Shown one piece after another: positions 44,131-54,416 of a DNA stretch of 64,000 nt. The stretch is from Caprella mutica (taxonomy: Eukaryota > Arthropoda > Malacostraca > Amphipoda > Caprellidae), in the NCBI GenBank assembly GCA_947561585.1, contig CANNZV010001587.1, positions 1-64,000 of the forward strand. Reading direction: 5' to 3'. Position 1 is the stretch's first letter, and each line of letters opens with the position of its first letter. A program made the position numbers and the translations under genes. A model generated the notes under the pieces. It did no database searches. It was not told the origin of the DNA and worked only from the letters and a program-made list of their open reading frames with translations.

Positions 44131-47100
44131 GTAGCAAGCGGATCTACTCCCAACCTCACTCCAGTTAGCCGCAAAGGTCACGTAAGAAGTCTTTTCTCCA
44201 AATTGTCTGAAGATGAAGTTCCAGACTTTCAGTCTATTGAAGAAAATGGCAGCTGCATTCCTGTGAGTAATGATTCCTTAAATGGAAATGTAACAATGTT
44301 GATCTGAAAATAGGTTTAGCTGAAGTAGTTTTTTAAATATATAAATACAAATGACAATAAAAATACACTAATTGTATTGTTTTTTGGTTTATAGTCAGTT
44401 AAACACTTTGAAATGGAGTCAGCTGATATTGACGCGAATAGAAATGTCAATGACTTGGCTGTCCTTGAAGCTGATGCTAGCACAGTGAGTGGTTATCTGT
44501 AGTATTCATCAGTCAATTATGTTATTTATGAAATTTAGCTAATTTCTCATTGATGTATTTTATATATGAAATTTTGCTCATTTCTCATTAATGTATTTTT
44601 TCCAGTCAATACAACAAACTCCTCCCAAATTCCCCAAAGACCATCGCTACTCAGCAACAACAGAAAACAATGCTGTAGCTTGCTCTGTAAGTATTTCTGA
44701 CAGTAGTAGTTTTTCATTATATACTACAATTTTTTTTACATATTTGATCAAATATTCATTTAATATCAGGTCATTGATATCTGAACTTATGTTACAGGTG
44801 GATCACAGTTACTCTTCCATGTCTGCTAATGACAATCCTGGTAGTTTAGCTAAGACTTCTATTGTAAGTATCTATGATGAGCTATGTGAATACTGATTGT
44901 TTGAAAAGTTAGTGATTATTCTTTTAAAAATACATATATTTCCCAGTCATGTGAGCTTCAAAAGTTTGGAATGTCATCATCAACTTCCTCAAAGAAAACT
45001 TCTCCTATCAAACGCAAGATTGAATGTGTGACTGATGTAAGTAATTTTGCACATTTTTCTCAATCATAAGAAGTAAATAGCATTTATATTTCCTAACTGT
45101 CATTTCATAATTAATTTGTGAATACAATTCTTTGAATTCACAAAGTTTCAATATATTTTCAGGATGTTGCTGATAGATTGGAATACAAGAGATTTAGAAA
45201 AAGAAACTACAGAAGTAGGAAGAAATTGAAGAGTGTGGCCAAAAACCGACCAAAATTTTACTCCAGACTGAACATTGATGAATTTACACATAAATATAGA
45301 AATGCTTTCAGTCCAATCGTCATGGAGATAATGAAAATGGATCTGATGAAAAAGAAAATGAAGAAACCCAGATACACCACTGTTCAGAGATGGCTAGGTG
45401 TCAGTTTTTTGATAGCTGCTAGTAAAACAGGGTATCATCAGTTGAGCAAGTGGATACCTCTGCCATCCATGAAGACCTCACACAGATTCCTGAGAAAATA
45501 CAAAAGAGAGCCTGGGATAAAAACACTACGGAAAGTTAATTCGAATGAAGGTAGACTCTTCAGATCGAAACAGTAATTTTGCCTTTCTTTTATTTGATGA
45601 AATGTCTTTAAGGAAATCGTTCTCTTACTATCAACCATCAGACATGATTTATGGTTTTGCTGATGATGGAAAGAATCGATCAAGAGAGTTAGTTTCATCT
45701 GTGTTAAGTGTGATGGCAGTAGGTGTGGTGAAAAAATGGAAATTTCCTCTCGTTTACTTTTTCAGTTCAAATGCTATCAAATCGGAAAATATTATCACCA
45801 TTATTAAAGAGAGCATATCTGTAATGGAAGAGGAAGGGTTCTCAATTTTTGGAATGCTTTCCGACCAAGGCTCTAATTTTGAACGTTCCTTCAAACTACT
45901 TGGAGCAACTGAAGAAGATCCCAAGATAAATGACAATGAAAAGTGCGAGAAATTATTTATTGAATGGAATCATTAATATTCCTAGTGAGTTCAATGCCAG
46001 TGCCAAATGGAAACATATTCAAAAATTACTTTCATTGGACAGTCAAAACAGTCTCAGGCTTGCCCCAAGGATGACTGAAAAGCATCTGTATAACTTGAAT
46101 GGCTCTACTAAAATGAAAGTAAAGTTAGCATCCCAAGTGTTGTCAAACTGTGTGTCTGCATCATTGAACTGTTGCATTGCTAACGGCAGTATTGATTCTG
46201 AAGCTGCTGCTACTAGTGAGTACTGCAAAAAATTCGATGATATATTTGATGTGATGAATTCAAGGTCCCCACTAGACAAAGTTCCATACAGACGGCCAAT
46301 ATTCACTACATCAGACTCTGTACGATTTTTCAAAGAGATCACTGAATGGCTTAATGAATTCATTGAGTTTCATGAACAACTACTCCAAGATTTCCAGTGC
46401 TTCGTTAATCTCAGCTCCAAGCACTGGTAATTGTGAGATTGACATTCCTGAAGCTGTTCAAGACCTCACGATTGTGGAAGATGTAGTATCTAAGTTTTCC
46501 AGGAAAACTTTTCGAATTTTCAAATGATGAACTATATTTATTCAAGATATACATTTCCATCATTATGAAAACAAATATATTTGCCTGTTATTCTTGCTAG
46601 AAAATAGATGAATTGCCTTGGCTTCAATATAAGAAATGTGATGATCAACTATTTTGATTATGTACTTAGAGTTATTAGATTCCTCATTTATTGCCATTCT
46701 CTAGCAATTCAACCTTCATTTGATTAAAGTAATGATAGACTGAAATCTGTGTATTGAATATTGATAATTATTATTCATTCCAATTTATTTTTAGGATGTT
46801 CCCGATGATCCTGTTATCGAATTTGACGATGCCGAAATCCAGGCAGCTCTCCTCTATTCGGGAGCTCCTTCATCCCCCATTGGAGGCATGTTCGAATCGG
46901 TAGAGGCCGAGAATGCTACCAGCTACTTCTCAGGGTATCTGGCAATGAAACTAAATAAATTTCATCAGAGCAAGTTGAAGAAGAGGGCATCAAAATGTGC
47001 AAGCTGCAGCAGTATTTTCGTCGCCCAAGATTTGAATCTCCATTTATTTGTTTCTTAAAGAATACAAAGAAAATGGAAATTCGTCTTAGGGACTGAAATA

Positions 47101-47341
47101 CTGCTCAGCGTCTTTCATTCAACTTGTAACTCAAATGGAAAGAGTATTTTTGTACTTCTTCGATAATTACTGCCATTTGAAAGGAATCAGTAAAATGATT
47201 TATAATGTTATCAGAAATTACTGCTCCCTCTCATCTTTTTTCTGTTCTGACGAGGTCACAGACTACTTTGTTCGTTTTCTTACAATTGCAGAATTTTTAA
47301 TAGCATTAAACACTGGGATGCAAAATTGTTCAGTGGGTCAC
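44131..47341 (+). pseudogene. P-element/THAP9-like transposase gene, multi-exon
   Basis: Five short exons with AG/GT borders, all in phase 0 (44131-44262, 44395-44484, 44606-44686, 44798-44863, 44947-45036), encode Ser/Thr-rich linker sequence. Then comes a long exon from 45163. It reads a basic helix-rich segment (KRFRKRNYRSRKKLKSVAKN), TTVQRWLGVSFLIAASKTGY, and the P-element catalytic region FAFLLFDEMSLRKSFSYYQ, KFPLVYFFSSNAIKSENI and FGMLSDQGSNFERSFKLLGA. The insertion-domain-like part LRLAPRMTEKHLYNLNGSTK and KVPYRRPIFTTSDS follows. A last exon from 46795 has ENATSYFSGYLAMKL and CASCSSIF. Frames break near 45550, 45940, 46430 and 47050. No THAP domain or terminal repeats were found. It may be a decayed P-type transposon or a decayed domesticated copy. 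Confidence 0.8.
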
Positions 47342-48474
47342 TAGATTATAAAAAAATGAAAAAATTAAGCACAAATAGTTACTCTTATAACTCTCCCACA
47401 GAAGCAAGATGAAGAGTGGAAGAGAACCTTGATTGTTGTTATACCTCTCAGTACACTCTTCATCTTGCTTCGACTAGTTTAATTGTGAAAGAGAACAATT
47501 TGTTTCTTATATAACTAGTTAGTTTCCAAATCTCTTGATCCTGTACCTCTTTGATTCAGTTGATGTGTATGTTTTAAATATAAAACACCAAAAAATTAGA
47601 ATAAGATTATAGTATAGAAATATATATATGTACATTGTTTTGTTAATGCTATTGAATTACAGGCAGAACTCGCTTTTATGAACAAAGTCAAGACTTGCTT
47701 TTCGAAACAAATGTTTCTAATAGTAAGATAAGATTCAAGTCATATATTAATGTAACTCTTTAAACATCTAATTTTCTTTCATTATACCTCATAGAAAATT
47801 ATATGTTCAAGGAGCTAAATTTAAATTTGACTTGAATTTGATCTTGCTATATTATTGTTTCCAATAGCGAGTCATGATTTTTATTCATAAAAGTGAGGCC
47901 TACCTTCTTAATTCTGTTATTTACAAGTTGTAATTGTTTTTTTTTGTTTTTCAACTTTCGTTGCATTATATTTATTTGTGCCTTGCTGTTTCCAAATAAA
48001 TGTATGTTGATTGGTTATTCTTTTTTTCAAAATGTAAACCCTTAAGGAATAATTTTTTTAATTTATTAATTTAGCTGTTGTTTGAATTGTTAGCATCACG
48101 CTTATTCTGTATATTTTATTCAAATACAGTTGCTGACAAAATATAATAGACTTATACAGTGTCGAAGTATTATTATCCTTTCACAATGACTATAAAAATT
48201 AGGAAATAATATATTCGTAAAGTGATGAATCTTGTTTTTTTTCTTAATAGATATGTAAATGTATGTCTTGCATTCAACTTTTATTGCTCAGCAATAGGAA
48301 TACATTTAACTACTGCTCGATGATTATCGTTGCGTACAATATGTACCTTTATAATGAAGTTTATCAAATAAATAGCTCTGTTCATTTAAGCGTAACACTT
48401 GCAATTTATTTGTATTGCAAAAGACATATTTTTCAATTAAAATAATTGCTTTATATCCGTCTATAGTTGACATA
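47342..48474. other. AT-rich stretch with one long perfect hairpin
   Basis: GAAGCAAGATGAAGAGTG (47402-47419) and CACTCTTCATCTTGCTTC (47454-47471) form an 18-bp perfect stem with a loop of about 34 nt. It lies about 60 bases after the P-like reading frame. Elsewhere nothing is recognised. Confidence 0.5.
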
Positions 48475-48764
48475 TTGATTACTAGGGATGTGACAATATA
48501 CAGCATAAAATATGCACAATTTTTGACGCGATATGCAGCATATTATATGCCTATTTCTGCATATAATATGCAAAAAGTCAATGTGCATATATGCAGAACC
48601 AAAATGCATATTGGAAATATGCAAAAAGTCAATGTGCATATATGCTGAACCAAAATGCATATTGGAAATATGCATATAATATGCAAAAAGTCAATGTGCA
48701 TATATGCTGAACCAAAATGCATATTGGAAATATGCATATTACATGCCAGAAATTATTCAATATA

Positions 48765-50032
48765 CAGGATGGGGCGTAAGTTTGGAAGAAATTTTTCAAA
48801 CATTAATATAATTCTTAAAAATAAGTTCCTAAGCAGGTGATAGGGTTTGAACTATAGTAGAGACACTACATTATGACGTGGCAGTGTTATTTTTTACAAA
48901 AATTTAGTCAATTCAAAAATATCAGACAAAAGAGAAGCCATTATTGCTCTACACCGTGCCGGGAAGTCAGATTCCGGCATTTCAAAGACTCTCTCAATAG
49001 CGAGATCGACTGTTTGGAAGTGTGTGAAGCGGTTTAATGAGAGAGGAGACTTGACTGATCGTCCAAGAAGTGGTAGACCACGCTCGCAACGCACCAAACA
49101 ACTGATAAAATGTGCCCGAGAGAAGATCAGGAGGAACCCGAAAAGTTCAATACGATTGTTAGCCAAAACAGATAATGTGAGTCCCAGAACAATGAGAAGA
49201 GTTGTCAAAGAAGATCTAAAGATGTCCTCTTTCACCCTCCAAAAGAGACAGACTCTGTCAGAAGCTGTAAAGAAAAAGAGATTGGAGAGAAGCAAAGCAC
49301 TTCTGAGAGAATTGAAGTCTGGCACGGCTGGTGAAATTGTTTGGTCTGACAAAAAAAATTTCACAGTGGAAATGGCTCACAACCGGAGGAATGACAGAAT
49401 AATTGGTAAAAGTGCAAAAGACATCTCATACAACCAAAGAACTATCCACAGAACCATGAAACCTGCTTCAGTAATGGTCTGGGCCTCCGTTTCAGAAACT
49501 TGGAGATCTCCTTTAATTTTTGTGGAACAAGGCGCCAAGATCAATGCTAAATGTTATATTGAGAATATTTTGACGCCAATGTTGGAGTCAGCTAAGGATC
49601 ACTTCGGTAATGACACTCTGGACATTTCAGCAAGACGGCGCGACTTCACATACTGCAAATGTCACTCAAAACTGGTGCCATGACCATCTTCCACGGTTTT
49701 GGTCCAAAGAAATGTGGCCTCCCTGCTCCCCAGATGTTAATCCTATGGACTTTTCGGTATAGTCCATTCTTGAATCAGAGGCCTGTGGTAAATTCCATCG
49801 CAGTGTGGATGATTTAAAGCGTTCGCTCCAGAGATCTTGGAAGGAAATTTCACAAGAACAGTTGCGTGCCGCAGTCGGAGGAGTTCGGAGGAGATTTGAG
49901 GCTGTTATTAAAAACAAGGGGGGACATTTTGAATCTCTTCTATAGTTCAAACCCTATCACCTACTTAGGAACTTATTTTTAAGAATTATATTAATGTTTG
50001 AAAAATTGCTTCCAAACTTACGCCCCACCCTG
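48765..50032 (+). mobile_element. maT-type mariner element
   Basis: Terminal inverted repeats of about 95 bp (CAGGATGGGGCGTAAGTTTG at the left; inverse ending CGCCCCACCCTG at the right) are bounded by TA on both sides (48763-48764 and 50033-50034). It is 1268 bp long with one transposase gene. The repeats are nearly identical, so the insertion is relatively young, but the gene is already broken. Confidence 0.92.
48908..49945 (+). pseudogene. maT-like mariner transposase (DD37D)
   Basis: The N-terminal part has two helix-turn-helix regions (REAIIALHRAGKSDSGISKT; SIRLLAKTDNVSPRTMRRVV) with a GRPR-type linker RSGRPRSQRT. The first catalytic Asp is in GEIVWSDKKNF, the second in FQQDGATSH, the third in SPDVNPMD, with 37 residues between the last two, which fits the maT family. 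A one-base frameshift near 49623 separates the first Asp from the rest, and a TAG replaces a Trp codon near 49759. No good start codon is seen upstream of 48908. Such enzymes cut and paste at TA sites; this copy is inactive. Confidence 0.88.
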
Positions 50033-50694
50033 TAAATTATCCTACATTCAAATATCACATTCTGTTCATTACTTTATTTTAGTCATGACTCGAAAATAAT
50101 AAACCATCTTGTTAGACCAGCGGTTCCCTTCAAAGTTTAAAGTATCCCCAGCTATAAGCAGCGACACTAAGTTATTCTATGGTAAATTTAAACCGTTTCG
50201 TGTTTAATTACTTATATAAATTATATGCATATATTCGTGTTAGAAGTTTTGATATTTTTCGAGTAGTACTACTCTCTAAAATGATTAAAACTATTCATTT
50301 TTTATATTACAACTATTACTAGTATTTACTAAATACCAAGTGTCATATTATTTATTAATTCATTTGTAGTTTCAATATTCCACCTACAAACTTTTTAAAT
50401 TTGAATAATTAGTTTGATAAAATATACTCGTGTCCACAGTTAAAATAGTTTTCTATGCAGGGATCCAGAAGAAAACGACATAGGTTAGACATTTACATGT
50501 TAAAAATTGACCAAGAAGTGCATATTTCTCGGTTAGCATATAGGTATGCACACGTGCATATTATATACTCTTGAAATATATGCAGAGGACTGCATATATG
50601 CACAATGTTACATCCCTAAGATAAAATATAACAAAGCTGTTTTAAATTTGAACTTCTTTCATAGTAAGTCAATTTCAAAAATACACCTTCAATT

Positions 50695-50848
50695 TCAAAC
50701 AGTGGAATTGCACTTTATTATTAAATGGTATTTCAGGTTTTCAAAAGTGAATCTCCTATTATCTGCTAATGTAGTTTTATACTGTGAAAACTCCCGTTCA
50801 ACATCACAAGAAACAAGAGGAGCAAATGTTTCCTTCAGCCAAATTCAG
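50695..50848 (-). pseudogene. hAT transposase C-terminal dimerisation fragment
   Basis: About 50 codons on the minus strand, ending at 50695, read LKETFAPLVSCDVEREFSQY then LADNRRFTFENLKYHLIIKC. This is the C-terminal dimerisation motif of hAT transposases (normally with ERSFS). Upstream coding sequence is absent because a non-coding hAT-like copy starts at about 50855. It supports the hAT assignment of the surrounding termini. Confidence 0.75.
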
Positions 50849-51324
50849 TCTTCCAACCTACCCTACATTCATATATCACATTCCGTTCATTACTTTAGTC
50901 ATGACTCGAAAATTATAAACCATCTTGTTAGACCAGCGGTTCCCTTTAACCGCCGCTCCCAGAATATTCGTCAGAATTTGTTAATATTTTGAAGAATATA
51001 CTCAAATGACCTAATTAGAATAGATTTTAAAGCATTTGGAAAAATATGCACGGGAATATGGACTTTTAGCATGTTCCCAAAATGGGAACGTTGGCGGTGA
51101 CTGCTCCCATATTATACAGGTTTTCAGGATATCATAAAAACACACTTTTAACTATATCCTTTTTATTAGAAAAACTGAACAAATAGTTTTCTATCAAAAA
51201 TTAAACTTTTAAAATGCATTATAAATTTTTTAATGATATATCTTTTGAACATATATGAATATTATAAAGAATCTACTAATCTACTATCCATTGGAAATAA
51301 TATTCTTAATCATCACAACTGATA

Positions 51325-52985
51325 TTACTGTTTGTTATACAAGACGCTGCACTCTTTGTGTAGCCTTTTGTTGCACTTCACACTGCTGAGTCTCGTGTTC
51401 TTTTGGCACTTGACACATCTTCCCTGTTTGCAGCTCTCCAGAAAATGATTTATTCCATCATATCGAACAAGAGGAGCAGGGCCACAGGATGGTCCACCCA
51501 GGTGGGTTCTATCAGTTTGACGAGACAAAAGTGTTCGTGTGACATCTCTTCTGAATTGATAATGACTCATCTTTGTGTTTGGATTAGCCAATAAAAAGCA
51601 TTTATATGCAGCAACAACAGATAAATTTAAAGCATGAGTAAAAAGATTCCACCACCACTTCTTAGAGCGAAATCTTGGTCTGTATGAAGACAAAAGATGA
51701 TCACAGGTATCAACCCCACCCATTCCAGAATTATACATTTTGATTGGATGGGGTTGTGATATTTTCTTTTTGCCAGATCCCTTCATCCATCTCTCAACTT
51801 TATGCAGCGGATTCACATCACAATAGTTTGTAGCAACAGTTACTGCTCTGTTGTCCTTCCATCTCACACAGAGTACTGTGCCATCAGACTTATAATCATA
51901 AGAGCCCCGTGGCTTCTTCTCAATTGACTTGATTGGTTCAAGAGGACAGCGACCAGTCCGTCCATCTCTTATTGTACCACATGCACGAATACTTTTCTCT
52001 GCTAACTCTGATAGAAGTTTGTGACTAGTGAAAAAATTATCGAAGAAGGCAACATGAGAGTCAACATGAGAAATCGGTTCAAGCATTGCATTTACTACAT
52101 GGGTGCCAAGTGGTGTTTTCCTTGTGTCATCTTTACCACAGTAGATTTAAAAATTGTAAGGATATCCTCTTGAACTGCATAACATCCATAACTTATATCC
52201 AAATTTGACCGGTTTATTCCGCATGTACTGTTTCGCACTATGGAGTTCGCGGTAGGGCACCATTGACTCGTCTACACTAAGCTGTTCATCAAACACTCCA
52301 AATTGCAAGCATCTCTCTTTGAACATATCGAACAGCGGTAAATTTTTGGCCACTTTTGATTTAGCCAAATTTGCATTGTCAGCGATATGCAAATATTTTT
52401 TTATTGATCTGAATTTTTCTCTACTCATAGTTTTGCGGAAAATAGGAGCGTCCAAATCTTCGCTTGTTGACCAGTAGCAGTCTTCGGTTGGAAGGTGATG
52501 ATAACCACTGGCTAAAATGAGACCAAAAAATTTGCTCATTTCTTCCTCTGTAACATTGAAAATGTGATCGTCCATATTGATCGAGCATATTGACATGTCT
52601 GAGCCGTGATGAAAGTAATCATTTCTGGAGTGAGGTACTTTGTGAAAATTTCATAGGCAGGTAAACCACTTAGTTGAGCAATCTCTTCTGGAATGGGAAG
52701 GACTTCATGTGGATCCAAAGAGAGCCCCGTTTTTCTCCTCCAACGATTGCTATCTGAAGGCTCACCTTCATGGTTGTTTTCATTTTAGCAATGTATTTCT
52801 ATGTCACCTGCCATTTCCTGAGGCATATAATCTTGATCAATAACATTATCATCATCTTGTTCTTCATCACTAAGAACATCTCGATCACCATCCATAGGTG
52901 GCACAAAGAGAACAGAAATATTGTTGCTGCGAATATTTTCCACTTCATCTGCAGCAGTGCTTAGGAAGCGATGTCTTGATGTATG
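51325..52985 (-). pseudogene. piggyBac transposase
   Basis: The N-terminal acidic region (DRDVLSDEEQDDDNVIDQDY) is followed by LSGLPAYEIFTKYLTPEMIT, VTEEEMSKFFGLILASGYHH and YWSTSEDLDAPIFRKTM. The three catalytic Asp are visible in LSVDESMVPYRE, AFFDNFFTS and YNSGMGGVDTCDHLL. KSKKWWWNL-like residues (RSKKWWWNLFTHAL) and a C-terminal Cys-rich finger (GRCVKCQKNTRL...CNKRLHKEC) follow. Defects are a stop near 52783, a frameshift near 52600 and a TAA at 52147-52149 between the first and second Asp. The enzyme would excise precisely at TTAA; this copy is dead. Confidence 0.92.
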
Positions 52986-53934
52986 CCCCGGTCGGCTGAA
53001 AAGAATAACTACGTTTTAGAAACGATAGTTCGATTATTGGAATGTAGAATTGAGTACTTGATGTAATAATTACTACATAATGTTTAGCAAAATATCACAC
53101 TTGAGAATTAGTAGTTGTGTAAAAACGTAACATAATACAGCACAATATACCTTTCATTTATGCATAGAGCTAATCTATCCATCAATAATATCGTACCTTA
53201 TGCTATATAAGAATATATATGATAGCTACTTATCACTTTTCATACATCATGAATAAATTTAAACAACAATTCGATATTTGTAAACCAGAATAAATGTTAT
53301 CTAACTTTTATTTTACACAAATAAAGTCCATACTTCCTATCTGAAAAAACATCAATTATGAAAACTTACTTATAGAATGAGGTGGTATCTATATCACTTT
53401 TTTCTTCTGAGATGTTCTCGCGGCGAGCAATTAGCAAGAAATGACAGATATACAACCAATATCACTCGGGCAAGTGCAGGACCAAGTCACAACATGTTCC
53501 AACACACTCATTCAGAGAGTGTAGTAAAACATGTCATGACACGGTACTATCACCGCTAACATTCCCATTTTGAGAACATGTATTTATTTTCCATATATAA
53601 TGGATTTAATTGAATTATTTCTCTTTGGTTGCAAGTTTATTATAAATATTAGTTATTTATCTTTGCCCAATCGATTCCATGAGAATTTTTTTAATGTGCA
53701 TGCATTGGTTTTCGTAAATAGAGCAAAACTGTTTGAAGTATGAAAAAAGTATCATTTTTGAAGTGATCCAGAAAGTATAATTTTATGTTTCTTGCAAAAT
53801 ATTTTATAGAAACAGTTAGCTTCGACCTCCTAGAGTATATCTATAAGTAAAATATAAGAACATTGTGCGTGGATTGTTAGTTATACAATTTTTTATACAT
53901 GTTCCCAAAATGGGAACGTTGGCGATTAAAAAGG
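52986..53934. other. piggyBac 5' non-coding region
   Basis: AT-rich sequence upstream of the transposase, with no other gene. The subterminal motif CATTCCCATTTTGAGAAC at 53561 and its inverse at 53899-53920 bracket about 350 bp at the right end, possibly a nested short copy. Confidence 0.45.
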
Positions 53935-54416
53935 TTAAAGGATCCCCAGCTATAAGCAGCGACGCTAAGTCTTTAATTGATAAATTTAAACCATTTTGTG
54001 TTTCAATTACTTAGATATATTATATACCTACGTGCGATTAGTTTTGATATTTTTCGAGTTGTACAACTCTCTAAAATAATTGTATTCATTTATTTCTCAA
54101 TTATTACTAGTATTTACTAAATACCAAGTGTCATATATGATATAAATTTATTAATACATTTGTAAATTCAAATATTCCAAATACAAACTTTTTAAATTTG
54201 AATAATTAGTTTGATAAAATATTCTTGGGTCCACAGTTGAAAGTTAAAATCGTTTTCTATGCAGGCATAGGTTAGATAATAAACATTTACATGTTAAAAA
54301 TTGACAAAGAAGTGCATATTTCTCGATTAGCATATATGCACACATGCATATAATATGCTCATGAAATATATGCAGAGAACTGCATGTATGCACAATATCA
54401 CATCCCTATTGATTAC

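Larger units (their letters stand above)
50946..53938 (-). mobile_element. piggyBac-like element (TTAA insertion)
   Basis: TTAA occurs at both borders (50946-50949 and 53935-53938), and removing the element rejoins the hAT-like sequence as in its other copy near 50125. The motif GTTCCCAAAATGGGAACGTT occurs as a subterminal direct copy near 51072 and 53901, and a related inverted copy lies near 53561. The terminal repeats themselves are poorly preserved. It holds a piggyBac transposase gene on the minus strand. Confidence 0.82.
48483..54408. mobile_element. hAT-like composite element with perfect 8-bp TSD
   Basis: The left end TAGGGATGTGACAATATACA and the inverse of the right end, TAGGGATGTGATATTGTGCA, are the termini. 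TTGATTAC flanks both (48475-48482 and 54409-54416). Inside, the right-end sequence occurs twice: 50035-50611 and, split by piggyBac, 50855-50945 plus 53939-54408. So two related copies are fused. A maT mariner sits in the left part. The ends are rich in GCATATATGC words, and the left end has about three 62-bp tandem units (48560-48735). The TIR form and 8-bp duplication fit the hAT superfamily, and a hAT transposase fragment lies inside. Confidence 0.8.

Noticed and set aside
48451..48737. Repeating peptide frames (MHISNMHFGSAY...) at the hAT left end
   Set aside because: They arise from the 62-bp GCATAT-rich tandem units.
49666..49950. Minus-strand frame opposite the mariner transposase
   Set aside because: It is the shadow of the transposase C-terminal part, which has clear catalytic motifs on the plus strand.
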